Assembly: GCA_008727115.1 (NCBI GenBank) | Contig: CP044131.1 | Location: 744,001-808,000, forward strand | DNA: 64,000 nucleotides | Direction: 5' to 3' | Source of the DNA: Comamonas testosteroni | GTDB taxonomy: Bacteria; Pseudomonadota; Gammaproteobacteria; Burkholderiales; Burkholderiaceae_C | In this document: piece after piece, positions 16,189 to 24,804 of the stretch | Layout of the letters: every line of letters begins with the position of its first letter | How positions within the stretch are numbered: the first letter of the stretch is position 1 | Program-made: the position numbers and the translations under genes | Notes under the pieces: model-generated | What the model saw: the letters and a program-made list of their open reading frames with translations, nothing else | Told to the model about the DNA's origin: nothing | Databases searched by the model: none

Positions 16189-16473
16189 ATGGCACTGATA
16201 GATCTGATCGACAAAGCGATCAAAGCAGCAGGAAGTCAAACGAAGCTAGCCCAGCAGATGGGAGTGAAGCAGCAAGAGGTCAGCTCGTGGAGAACTGGTG
16301 CGCGCACTTGCACAACACCAACACGCATACAGCTATGCGAGATAGCAGGCTACGACCTAAAAACGGCCCTACTTGAGCAAGTAGTAGAGGGCCTGGACGA
16401 GAACGACGAAACTCAAAAGGGAGCCAAGGAAATGATCCAAGCTATGCTTGATGCGTTCCCTACCCGTTCGTAG
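16189..16473 (+). CDS. XRE/Cro-type phage repressor
   Basis: 94 residues from ATG 16189, with AGGAG six bases before it; a longer upstream frame crosses the operators and is rejected. Residues 10-40 (KAAGSQTKLAQQMGVKQQEV) hold a Cro-like helix-turn-helix similar to YdaS/Cro regulators. It is the only plus-strand gene of the prophage and faces the phage operon across the operator array. Its last eight residues (LDAFPTRS) come from host gajB DNA; in the excised circle the frame would continue for some 34 codons into recombinase antisense. Likely keeps the phage operon quiet. Confidence 0.8.
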   Translation: MALIDLIDKAIKAAGSQTKLAQQMGVKQQEVSSWRTGARTCTTPTRIQLCEIAGYDLKTALLEQVVEGLDENDETQKGAKEMIQAMLDAFPTRS

Positions 16474-17753
16474 TCGGGCGAGAGTGCCACCAAGGTTTCG
16501 CGGGGAATCTTGTTCAAAAACCCTCGCGCCGACTCCCACCAACCTGAGTAGGGCTCATCAATCAGCTCCAGTCGTGATGCGCTCTTGCGCTGTGCTTTGA
16601 TGAGGCGATCAAAGTCCCGGCGGGTGTTGGCCTGGATTTCGTCATCGGCAAAAGGCACCAGAAAGTTCATCAGCCGCACCCATGCCTTGGGCTCACGCTT
16701 GCCGTAAATACAAGACAGATAATCGACCACCAAGCGCGCTGCGGGCTCGGTGGTAATGTCTTGTAGCTGTTGTTCGTTGCGGTAGGGAATGCCTTTGGCC
16801 TCTAGTGCCGCAATCAGATGGTTGGCGTAGAGGTCCGGTTGCTTGGAGATCAGTACAGCGATTTCTGAATGCGGTATCTGTTCAACATCAACCCACGCTG
16901 CGATCTGATCCGCCAGATGCGCAGCCTCTTGTCGGCTATCTTCGAAACCCCAGGCGAGGACTTCCCCTTCATCCCCAGCAATTTGCTCTTCCAGCATGAC
17001 CGATGCAGGATCAAGCACGCGGATGATTTCGTTCTGCAAGCACAGCAGTCGCGGCTTGGAGCGAAAGTTGCGGTACATGTTGAGCGGGGTCGCCGCAAAA
17101 TCGGCTGCAAAGGTCTGGAAGATGCCATCGAGCGCACCAGCCCAGCCCATGATTTTCTGCTTGGTGTCGCCGACTGCCGTCAGCCGGATTCTCGTGCCAT
17201 GGAAGGCGAGCTTTACGAGATCGTATTGTTTGTCTGTGCAGTCCTGAAACTCATCCAGGAAAACGTCGCTGTAGGTCTGGCGAATAGCGTTTCGGGCAAG
17301 CTTTGACTTCTGAAGAATCTGAATAGCGAGGGGGATCAGATCACCGAACTCAATTTGCTTATGCGTGATCTTCGGGCTGCCAAGTTTGTAACCCGGCTCA
17401 AGAGCATCTTTGCCAGTCAGCACAGGACGGAAGCGATCGATGATGCGCTTGGCAAAGGCATGGAAGGTGTAGCTGTCAAAGCGTGAAGCGAGATCACCGC
17501 CACAACGGCGTTGTACCCGCTCCTTCAGATTCTTGCTGGCATCAACCTTGAACGAAATGGCCAAAATCCGTTTGGGATAACGACAAGTCCCCGTGCGCAG
17601 CAGGAAGTCTGCCCGCTGCGCAAGCATCTCGGTCTTGCCCGCTCCTGGGCCTGCTGTCAGCGCGAGGCTGCGCGTCTGCTCCTTGGCCGCGCGTAGTGCA
17701 TTCGGTTCAAGGGTCAGTCCATCAGCAGGTTCCCAGGCATCGACTGCAATCAC
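16413..17753 (-). pseudogene. gajB: GajB-like UvrD helicase, N-terminal fragment (split by prophage)
   Basis: Starts at GTG 17753, overlapping the gajA stop (GTGA). Residues 34-41 are Walker A AGPGAGKT, 167-171 are DEFQD, and GDTKQKI and YRNFRSKP are later SF1A motifs. Helicase sequence stops near VGNASS (residue 436); the last ten codons (to 16413) are prophage. Motifs V and VI are at 7975-8403. In Gabija the helicase-like GajB partners the GajA nuclease and sets off or assists DNA degradation. The fragment alone lacks the second RecA-like core end and should be inactive. Confidence 0.85.
16444..16445. other. Candidate attR crossover dinucleotide (AT)
   Basis: Right prophage-gajB junction, in the palindrome AAGC-TAT-GCTT (16440-16449). 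Joining host arms at AT gives TCAAGCATGTTGGA on the gajB coding strand, an imperfectly symmetric 14-mer as expected for a serine-recombinase attB, and restores the reading frame. Inference. Confidence 0.45.
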
Positions 17754-19684
17754 TCCGGCAACTCCGCGAGTTTGGCGATAACGGCATCAGCCAATCGTCC
17801 AAGTGATTCGGGCATATTTGCGAGCAAATCTGCATCGCTGAGCTTCGCGAGCGCTTCAATGTGTGCAGCCGGTTTGCTGCCCAGCTTGAAGCTGCGGTGG
17901 TAGGTGCTGAACAGTTGCTGTGCGTCTGCGCTATATTGACTTGCGTCGTGATGGCTCTTGCCGAGAACCGCCTTGATCGTCGACTCGTCGGGCCTTTCTC
18001 TCTCAACACCATAGGCATCTGGATACGCAATCAACATGGCGAAATCCAGATCCATTGGGTGGGAAAAAAATACGCCTCCACGCTCTAAGTTCGCCAAGTG
18101 GTTGCAGTAAAAAGCAGGCAGTGACGGACTGAGAATCTTGTAGGTGTCATCATCCCAATTCGGGATTGAAGCCTGATTCATTCCGGGAAATATCGATACC
18201 CACTTAGGATCGAAGAGCTCTTTGTTCTTGATTGCGTACTTAATTCTCCCCCAGCCGCCTTGAAAACGCGCCGTATCAAGATCGAGCAGCGTTATATATG
18301 GAATACCCAATGCAGACAGAAGGCGCCAGAAGTGGTTGACGTGCCGCCCACCAAGTGGCGCGATAGTGACAGCTGACTCATCAACCGGCGCACTTTTGGC
18401 CTGAAGAAGGCGTGGCAACACAATTTCTTCGCTATCGCCTTCGCCAAGCACGACAAGCCGCGAGAAATAGACCTCCGGAAAGGCTTGTACTGCCTCGCGC
18501 ACAAACTTGTGAGCTTCATCAGAAGCGTCTGGCAGCTGGATATGTGTGACGCGCGATGTTCGCTCCTCGGTCAGCCGCAGATAGCGGATACGTTCTGGAG
18601 CGACGCGCCGCAGCATCGACGGTGCGTGGGTGGCGATCAGCGCTTGTGCGTCGCCTTTGCCGACCAATCCATTGAGGGCATTGACGATTCGCCCAAGGTA
18701 ATGCGGCGATAGGCTGTTTTCTGGTTCTTCGACCGCCACCACCGTCAACACAGGTGGGCGCAGTTTTTCTACGTCGAAAGAATTGTCATTTTCAGCCAGA
18801 GCGGCGCGACCAATGGCTTGCGAGGACAGCACGAGGGACAGATAAAGCATCGACTTCTGGCCGTCGCTCAGTCGTGAAAAATCGACCAGCGGCTCTTCAT
18901 GACCAGGCGTGAACGACACAGACATGTGCCGTAACAAGGCCTCGATTTCAGACGTAACAAAAGTGAGCTTGGGGTCGGCGAAGAAAATCCCCTTGTGCAA
19001 GGCGCTCCATGCCGTTTTCAAGCTTGTACTGAAGGCTTTTATTGACGGATTGGCCGTCAAGCTTCTGCTGATTCGATCGGTCAGGGCCTTGATTACAGCT
19101 CGCTCTGACTCCCAGTTCACCGCACGCAGCATGCGTCCCAGTAGTGCATTGGCACCGTAGGCAATGTGATCTGCGGGATCACGGCGTGCAGGCAGGTAGT
19201 GAACGTGAATATGGTTGCGTTCAGATCGGGGGACTTGAGCAGTACTTAGTGGCGAGCCATCCGCATTGATATCCAGCACATAGACCATGCTTTCTTCTAT
19301 GTCCCCATCCAAGCCCATGGTGGCGGTGAGGCGGAAGCGCACGCGCGGTGTGCCATCGATTTCGTCAAGGCGCATGTGGCCGAAATGAGGGGCTACCGTG
19401 CTGTTGTCTTCGTCGTCACCAAGCTCCGGGAACAGAAAGTCGGCCTCAATCCATAGCTGACGCTCAGCTTGCGGTACTGCCTCGTTGAATGGGACATGAA
19501 AGTCCGAGCGCAGGATTCGGCGTAGCGATGGATCAAAGGCAAAAAGACGGCAAAGGGCTTGGAGTGCTGCTGTTTTGCCCGAACCGTTGGGCCCTATCAA
19601 GTAGGTAATTTCTTCCAACCCGAGCTCAGTAGTTTGCTCGCCAAAGGACTGGAAGTTTGAAAGGCGTAAGGTTGCGAGCTTCAC
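17750..19684 (-). CDS. gajA: GajA-like OLD-family ATPase/TOPRIM nuclease
   Basis: 644 residues from GTG 19684 (GTGA overlap with the ORF before; AGAGGAAA upstream). The ATPase has Walker A GPNGSGKT (31-38), signature LSDGQKS (272-278), Walker B VVAVEEPEN (315-323) and H-loop ATHAP (351-355). A TOPRIM nuclease domain follows, with VVLGEGDSEE (411-420) and LLDLD (466-470). In OLD proteins this pair gives ATP-controlled DNA nicking. Adjacent to a UvrD-like helicase this is the gene pair that defines Gabija, in which GajA senses nucleotide depletion during phage attack and cuts DNA. Its own reading frame is intact although gajB is split. Confidence 0.88.
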   Translation of the reverse strand: MKLATLRLSNFQSFGEQTTELGLEEITYLIGPNGSGKTAALQALCRLFAFDPSLRRILRSDFHVPFNEAVPQAERQLWIEADFLFPELGDDEDNSTVAPHFGHMRLDEIDGTPRVRFRLTATMGLDGDIEESMVYVLDINADGSPLSTAQVPRSERNHIHVHYLPARRDPADHIAYGANALLGRMLRAVNWESERAVIKALTDRISRSLTANPSIKAFSTSLKTAWSALHKGIFFADPKLTFVTSEIEALLRHMSVSFTPGHEEPLVDFSRLSDGQKSMLYLSLVLSSQAIGRAALAENDNSFDVEKLRPPVLTVVAVEEPENSLSPHYLGRIVNALNGLVGKGDAQALIATHAPSMLRRVAPERIRYLRLTEERTSRVTHIQLPDASDEAHKFVREAVQAFPEVYFSRLVVLGEGDSEEIVLPRLLQAKSAPVDESAVTIAPLGGRHVNHFWRLLSALGIPYITLLDLDTARFQGGWGRIKYAIKNKELFDPKWVSIFPGMNQASIPNWDDDTYKILSPSLPAFYCNHLANLERGGVFFSHPMDLDFAMLIAYPDAYGVERERPDESTIKAVLGKSHHDASQYSADAQQLFSTYHRSFKLGSKPAAHIEALAKLSDADLLANMPESLGRLADAVIAKLAELPE

Positions 19685-19941
19685 AGGTGCTTTTCCTCTG
19701 ATATGGAGAGATTTCCAGCCATATACGCTTGGCGCGGGTACTTGGCGCTTTCGGGTGAGCGCAGTTGCAATTGCCCTACACGCACCAGAGGACAAATGTG
19801 TTCAATCATCAAACCGTTGTGGTGTGTTCCCAGCAGCGGCTCCAATGTTTGAATGCTTAAAAAGAATAGCTGCTCACGCTTTTCAGCAAAGCGCGAAGAA
19901 CAAATTTGGTTTGATTTTTTCCACACCATTTGGCTAGGCAT
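19681..19941 (-). CDS. Hypothetical 86-codon ORF between higA and gajA
   Basis: The frame exactly fills the gap between higA and gajA: ATG 19941 overlaps the higA stop by 8 bases and its TGA overlaps the gajA start (GTGA). The product is mixed, without a domain, signal peptide or membrane helix. Continuous coupling on both sides favours a translated gene, but it could be a leader that only carries ribosomes to gajA. Confidence 0.45.
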   Translation of the reverse strand: MPSQMVWKKSNQICSSRFAEKREQLFFLSIQTLEPLLGTHHNGLMIEHICPLVRVGQLQLRSPESAKYPRQAYMAGNLSISEEKHL

Positions 19942-21061
19942 CAGTGGCGGCCTGCTTGAGTTGAAAGCTCAGCTTCAAGTCATTCATCCACGATGGGTCA
20001 ATCAAGTGGTCATGCTGTAAACGTCCGACCACGATACCTGGGTGGATGCCGATTTGTTGGGCAAATGCTCTGACGGCATCTTTGGTTCGAAGCACGCCAA
20101 GTTGAGCCGTGTAGTCCTGATGAATAAGAACGTTGCCCGCCCATTGGTTGGCTTCCTGTTCACGTGGATCGGTGCTGTGGCTGGCATTGGGGTCATCCAG
20201 AAAGATGGATTTTTTACCGTCTTTGCTGTCTGCGTGCAGCAGGATATGCGCCGCTTCGTGGAAGAAGGTGAACCAAAATTTATCGTTGGTCTTGCCGTAA
20301 AGCGAAAGCTGTATCAGTGGCCGGGTTGGGCTGAGCCAACGCGCCACGCCACTGACGTGGGCACGTGGGATGGCGGGCACCAAGGCCAGCAAAACGCCCG
20401 CATCGTGTAAAAGCGTGCGCATGCGGGGTTCAAAAATTTCTGGCGGCTCACAGGTAAGCCCGCGAATTTCTTTCAGGGCTTGGACAAACCGCGCTTTGTC
20501 GTACTTGGGGCCGTCGAGCTTCTCGGCGGCTCGTTCGCCCAAGCGCAGCCAGGCTGAAATGGCTCCCACATCGCTTTGTTCGTCGCGACTGCGACGAAAC
20601 GCGACTTGCATGCCACCATAGTGGCTACGCCATTCATCAGGCGAGGCGACACCAAAAAAGCGCAGGCAGGATTCGACAATACTCGGCTTGTTCTTGGCAT
20701 CGTTGCGCACCTTGGCAATCGCGCCACTGCTCATCAATTCTTTGACGGGCAAATCATCCAGCCAGGAAATCCAACAGGCGTGGCGCTCTGTGGCTTCCAG
20801 TCGGGCTTTGTGCTTTTGGTAATTGGCTTCTAGCTTGAGCCAGAAATCCATGGAGCTGCCCAGAACACGTTCCAGTCTTTGCGCAGCATCCACGGTGATG
20901 GGCACCTTGCCATTGATGAGCTGGCTGATGTGTTTTTCGCTGTAGCCCAGCCGCTGGGCCAGTTCGCCTTGCGTCCAGCCGCGCTCTTCGGCCAGGTCAA
21001 GAACGGACTCGCCGGGAGCCAACACCCAATCCGGCGCAAATGGAGCACTCAGTTCAGTCAT
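19934..21061 (-). CDS. higA: HigA-type antitoxin with ImmA/IrrE peptidase domain
   Basis: 375 residues from ATG 21061, which overlaps the end of higB. The N-terminal part is a HigA/VapI-like helix-turn-helix (WTQGELAQRLGYSEKHISQL), which binds DNA and neutralises HigB. The C-terminal half has FFHEAAHILLH, the HExxH zinc site of the ImmA/IrrE metallopeptidases. The mix of antitoxin and peptidase is a known variant of the family. Here the pair lies inside a defence operon, not alone, so it may act as an addiction module for the cluster or as a regulator. Confidence 0.85.
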   Translation of the reverse strand: MTELSAPFAPDWVLAPGESVLDLAEERGWTQGELAQRLGYSEKHISQLINGKVPITVDAAQRLERVLGSSMDFWLKLEANYQKHKARLEATERHACWISWLDDLPVKELMSSGAIAKVRNDAKNKPSIVESCLRFFGVASPDEWRSHYGGMQVAFRRSRDEQSDVGAISAWLRLGERAAEKLDGPKYDKARFVQALKEIRGLTCEPPEIFEPRMRTLLHDAGVLLALVPAIPRAHVSGVARWLSPTRPLIQLSLYGKTNDKFWFTFFHEAAHILLHADSKDGKKSIFLDDPNASHSTDPREQEANQWAGNVLIHQDYTAQLGVLRTKDAVRAFAQQIGIHPGIVVGRLQHDHLIDPSWMNDLKLSFQLKQAATDA

Positions 21062-21383
21062 GGTAGTCCCCGATGTATTCAATGGTCACGATAGTCACTT
21101 GCGCCCAGTCAATGCCGCCGTCCGGTGTGGCTGGGCAGGGGTTATGGGCGGGTACAAAGGTCAGGCGCCAACCTCCGGCCAGGTCAAGTGCAAACTCTCC
21201 ATAGCGATCTCCCTTGAGCGGGTGCGGATTGCCTGCCACCAAGTCGGTGACGCGGGCGGCGGCCTCCAGGGCTTGCAGGCGCACCATCAGCTTCTTTGCG
21301 CAGGCCGCCCCGAGTGCCTTCTGTGCAGCAGCACGCTTCAGGCACAGGTCTTGAAGCTTTTGATCCTTGTAGCCAATCTTCAA
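21054..21383 (-). CDS. higB: HigB-type toxin (RelE/ParE fold, ribosome-dependent RNase)
   Basis: 109 residues; the order toxin then antitoxin is typical of higBA. Visible family features are an N-terminal helix pair with basic residues, LKGDRYGEFALDLAGGWRLTF, and a closing VTIVTIEYIGDYHD strand. HigB toxins cut mRNA on the ribosome. A GC-rich inserted loop (HNPCPATPDGGIDW) is present. The start is 46 bases after hsdM stops, the largest gap in the operon, so a private promoter is possible. Confidence 0.82.
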   Translation of the reverse strand: MKIGYKDQKLQDLCLKRAAAQKALGAACAKKLMVRLQALEAAARVTDLVAGNPHPLKGDRYGEFALDLAGGWRLTFVPAHNPCPATPDGGIDWAQVTIVTIEYIGDYHD

Positions 21384-21429
21384 AAGAGCTCCATTCTATA
21401 ATTTTTTACCTATCAGGTAAAGTTTCACC

Positions 21430-22935
21430 CTATGAGCTCAGGCCATCCAGTGCATCCACCAGCGCATCCATTTGCCGCCAGAAAGTGCGGCCATCGCTTT
21501 GCCACTGCGTCCAGGCGGCTTGCAGGGTGGCTGCCTCGCCTGCGTTGGCAGCGGTTTGGCGTTTGACGTAGAGCGGGATGGACAGATTGCTGGCGTTAGC
21601 AGCAATGTCTGCCAGCGTGACCACGGCGGCAAAGCCGGGCACATCGGCAAAGGTCTTGTAAGCGGTCAGGATGCGCTGCTGGTGCTCGGGCTTCAGAAAG
21701 CTCTGCGCCCGCTCCCGGGTGACCTCATTCACCGCGTCGATGAAGATCACCTTGCCCTTGCGAGCGGCGGCCTTCTTGCGGTTGCAGATGACGATGCACG
21801 ACTCCATCGGGGAGTTGTAGAACAGGTTGGGGCCCAAGCCGATGACGGCCTCGACCCAGTCCTGCTCGACCATCTTGGCACGCATGGCCTGTTCTTCGTT
21901 GCGGAACAGCACGCCGTGGGGCCAGAGCACGGCGCAGCGCCCCTTGGCGGTGAGGCTAGTCAGGATGTGCTGCTGGAAGGCGTAATCGGCGCGGCCCTGC
22001 GGCGGCGTACCCAGCGAGTTACGGCCCCACTTGTCGCTGCTCCAGGCCTCGCGATTCCACTGCTTGATAGAGTACGGGGGGTTGGCCAGGATCACGTCGA
22101 ACTGGCGCAGGCGATCGCCTTCGATGTGTTTGGGTTCGGCCAGGGTGTCACCCCGGATGATCTCGAAGTCCTCCACGCCGTGCAGGAACAAGTTCATGCG
22201 AGCGATGGATGAGGTAATGAGGTTGCGCTCCTGCCCGTAGAGCTTGAGCGTGCGGTATTCGCCGCCTGCGCGCTTCACTTCATCCAGGGCTGAAATCAGC
22301 ATTCCGCCGGTGCCGCAGGTGGGGTCGTAGATGGACTCGCCTGCTTTGGGGGCCAGTAGCTGGGTCATCAAATGCACCACGGTGCGGTTGGTATAGAACT
22401 CGGCAGCGGTGTGGCCCGAGTCGTCGGCAAATTTTTTGATCAGGTATTCGTAGGCGTTGCCGAGTTCATCTTCGGGCACGTTGGCCACCGACAGGGTGCG
22501 GGTGGAAAAGTGTTCGATAAGATTTTTCAGCGTGGCATCGGGTAGGCGCTCACGGTTGGTCCAAGGTGCGTCGCCAAAGATGCCGTCAAGCATGTCGGGG
22601 TTAGCCGCCTCAATAGCACGCATGGCTTTCTGGATGGCTGCGCCGACATTTTTGGGTGCTTCGCGCACGGCTTTCCAGTGCGCGTCGGTCGGAATCTGAA
22701 AACGGTGGTTTTCAGCGAACTCGGCGTAGGACAGATCGCCTCCGGACTCAGCCAGCGCGACCTGGTACTCCTCGTCCCACACGTCTGCAACGCGCTTGTA
22801 AAACAGCAGCGGAAAGATGAACTGCTTGTAGTCGCCCGCGTCGATCAGGCCGCGCAACAGCACGGCAGCACCCCAAAGGTAGCTTTCGAGTTCCTGCTGG
22901 GTGATGCGTTGGGTCATGGCTTGTGTAGCACTCAT
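21430..22935 (-). CDS. hsdM: Type I methyltransferase M subunit, second copy
   Basis: 501 residues from ATG 22935, coupled to the first hsdM by ATGA. The N-terminal helical domain has LESYLWGAAVLLRG and FPLLFYKRVADVWDEEY. SAM motif I is YDPTCGTGG and the adenine-methylation motif is NPPY. It is clearly homologous to the upstream HsdM but differs through most of its length, so it is not a recent duplicate. It would form HsdM2S with HsdS and methylate adenine on one strand of the target. Confidence 0.92.
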   Translation of the reverse strand: MSATQAMTQRITQQELESYLWGAAVLLRGLIDAGDYKQFIFPLLFYKRVADVWDEEYQVALAESGGDLSYAEFAENHRFQIPTDAHWKAVREAPKNVGAAIQKAMRAIEAANPDMLDGIFGDAPWTNRERLPDATLKNLIEHFSTRTLSVANVPEDELGNAYEYLIKKFADDSGHTAAEFYTNRTVVHLMTQLLAPKAGESIYDPTCGTGGMLISALDEVKRAGGEYRTLKLYGQERNLITSSIARMNLFLHGVEDFEIIRGDTLAEPKHIEGDRLRQFDVILANPPYSIKQWNREAWSSDKWGRNSLGTPPQGRADYAFQQHILTSLTAKGRCAVLWPHGVLFRNEEQAMRAKMVEQDWVEAVIGLGPNLFYNSPMESCIVICNRKKAAARKGKVIFIDAVNEVTRERAQSFLKPEHQQRILTAYKTFADVPGFAAVVTLADIAANASNLSIPLYVKRQTAANAGEAATLQAAWTQWQSDGRTFWRQMDALVDALDGLSS

Positions 22936-24434
22936 TGCAACCAGCCCCCTTCGGTCATGACCTGCGTCAGGCGCTCTTCGGCCTCGCGGCAACGGGCCAG
23001 CGCATCTTTGAAGGCGGCAATGGCTTCGGGCAGGGGCGGTATGTCTTCTTGCAGTGGGGGCAAGACGTAGCGGGAGATATTGAGCGTCCAGTCCCCCGCT
23101 TTGATGTCATCGAGGCTGACCACCCGCGCAGCATCTTGCACATCGGCAAAGCCGTGATACCAGCCCAGGATGCTGGCGACGTGCGCGGGCTCCAGAAAGT
23201 TTTGCGCCCGGCCTTTTTTGAACAGGCGCGAAGCATCGGCGATCAGCACCTTGTTCTTGCGTGGGGCAGGCTTTCTCTTGCGCAGTACCAAAATGCAGGC
23301 AGCCAGGCCCGTGCCGTAGAACAGGTTGGGGGCCAGGCCAATGACAGCTTCAACCAAGTCAAGCTCCAGCAGCTTCTGGCGGATGCTGCCTTCTGCACCC
23401 TTGCGAAAAAGCGCACCTTGGGGCAGCACTACGGCCATGCGGCCGGTGCTGTCGGCCATGGATTTGACCATGTGCTGCACCCAGGCGAAGTCTCCGCTGC
23501 TGGAGGGCGGCACGCCGGCAAAGTTGCGTCCAAAGGGGTCATTCACCCAGAGTTCTTCGCCCCACTTTTCCAGCGAGAACGGTGGATTGGCAATCACACA
23601 GTCAAAACTGGCCAAGCGGTCGCTATCAAAGAATGCCGGATTGCGCAAGGTGTCGCCGCGCACGATCTGAAAGTCCTCAATGCCGTGCAAAAACAAGTTC
23701 ATCCGGGCGATGGATGAGGTGGTCAGGTTCTTCTCTTGCCCGTAGAGCTTGCCCCACAGGCGCTTGACATCGCCATGCTGCTCATGCACGTGCTGCACAG
23801 CCGCAAGCAACATGCCGCCGGTGCCACAAGCGGGGTCGTAGATGGTTTGCCCCTCTTTGGGAGCAAGCATGTCGATCATCAGCCGCACCACGCTGCGCGG
23901 GGTGTAGAACTCGCCCGCCTTTTTGTTGGTGGCATCGGCAAATTTTTTGATCAGGTATTCATAGGCATCACCCAGCACATCCGAGGCGATGTTCTGATTG
24001 CCAAACGAGATGCGTGAAAAATGCTCGATCAAATCCTTGAGCAACGCGTCTGAAAGGCGATCTTTGTTAGCCCACTGGGCATCGCCAAACACACCGTAGA
24101 GCGTATCGGGGTTGGCCTGTTCGATACCGCGCATGGCATGGTGCAGCGCTGCGCCAATGTTGGCGGCCTTGGCGCGCACGTCATTCCAGTGGCAGTCCAG
24201 CGGAATTTGAAAGCGATGTGACTCTGGGAAGCAGGCCAGTTGCTCGTCGCCGGTTTCATCGACGATTTCTTGGTATTCCTCGTCCCAGACATCGCAGATG
24301 CGCTTGAAGAACAGCAGCGGAAAGATGTAGGTCTTGAAGTCAGCCGCATCGACTGGGCCGCGCAGGATGTTGGCGGATTCCCAAAGATGGCTTTCGAGTT
24401 GGGCTGGGGTGATGTGGAGCAGCGAGTCGTTCAT
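22932..24434 (-). CDS. hsdM: Type I methyltransferase M subunit, first copy
   Basis: 500 residues. Features: LESHLWESANILRG and FPLLFFKRICDVWDEEY in the N-terminal domain, SAM motif YDPACGTGG, catalytic NPPF. NPPF in place of NPPY is common in HsdM and is active. It is the first large gene of the operon and overlaps both neighbours by ATGA. Having two HsdM genes with one HsdS suggests that each HsdS half may bind a different M subunit. Confidence 0.92.
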   Translation of the reverse strand: MNDSLLHITPAQLESHLWESANILRGPVDAADFKTYIFPLLFFKRICDVWDEEYQEIVDETGDEQLACFPESHRFQIPLDCHWNDVRAKAANIGAALHHAMRGIEQANPDTLYGVFGDAQWANKDRLSDALLKDLIEHFSRISFGNQNIASDVLGDAYEYLIKKFADATNKKAGEFYTPRSVVRLMIDMLAPKEGQTIYDPACGTGGMLLAAVQHVHEQHGDVKRLWGKLYGQEKNLTTSSIARMNLFLHGIEDFQIVRGDTLRNPAFFDSDRLASFDCVIANPPFSLEKWGEELWVNDPFGRNFAGVPPSSSGDFAWVQHMVKSMADSTGRMAVVLPQGALFRKGAEGSIRQKLLELDLVEAVIGLAPNLFYGTGLAACILVLRKRKPAPRKNKVLIADASRLFKKGRAQNFLEPAHVASILGWYHGFADVQDAARVVSLDDIKAGDWTLNISRYVLPPLQEDIPPLPEAIAAFKDALARCREAEERLTQVMTEGGWLQ

Positions 24435-24628
24435 TGCTTGGCGGCTTTTTTTGTTTTTACCGTTGCTGAGGAGGTGAGTTGCAAGTTGTGCTGGCGGGCG
24501 TAGTCAAGCACCAGGATTTCGATCATGGAAGAGACCGAGCGCCGCTCGCGCTCAGCGGCCATGCGCACCAGTTGTTTGATCTCTAGTGAGGTGCGGATGG
24601 AGAGGGTTTCGTCCTTCAGAAGCGACAT
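24431..24628 (-). CDS. Small ribbon-helix-helix protein heading the hsd operon
   Basis: 65 residues from ATG 24628, overlapping hsdM by ATGA. ETLSIRTSLEIKQLVRMAAE followed by SVSSMIEILVLDYARQH is a strand-helix-helix pattern of Arc/MetJ-type DNA-binding proteins. The end is basic (KTKKAAKQ). An upstream in-frame ATG (24676) adds hydrophobic residues unlike the family. It likely regulates the defence operon from its head position. Confidence 0.65.
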   Translation of the reverse strand: MSLLKDETLSIRTSLEIKQLVRMAAERERRSVSSMIEILVLDYARQHNLQLTSSATVKTKKAAKQ

Positions 24629-24804
24629 GGCAATGCACAGAATAGTTGTCACGCAAATGTACTGCATATGCTTCACAGGCAGGATGCGAGCGCCACAAAT
24701 AGGTGATCACGATGGGATGCCTGTCTAGTGCCGATGGCGGTGTGAATTGCACTTTTAACGATACAATTTAACATCAACTTAATATTAAATTAAGGTGAAA
24801 ATAC

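Larger units (their letters stand above)
8395..16445 (-). mobile_element. Filamentous (inovirus) prophage inserted in gajB
   Basis: About 8.05 kb, the size of an inovirus genome. It contains, in transcription order on the minus strand, several tiny ORFs, a replication initiator, an ssDNA-binding protein, an 78-residue pre-coat protein with signal peptide and one membrane helix, a pIII-like surface protein, a DUF2523/pVI-like protein and Zot. A serine recombinase ends at one border and an XRE regulator at the other. The borders are set by where the two gajB halves stop matching helicase sequence. No transposase or XerCD dif-type site is apparent, so the serine recombinase is the likely integrase. 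All visible core phage genes are intact, so it could be active. Confidence 0.88.
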
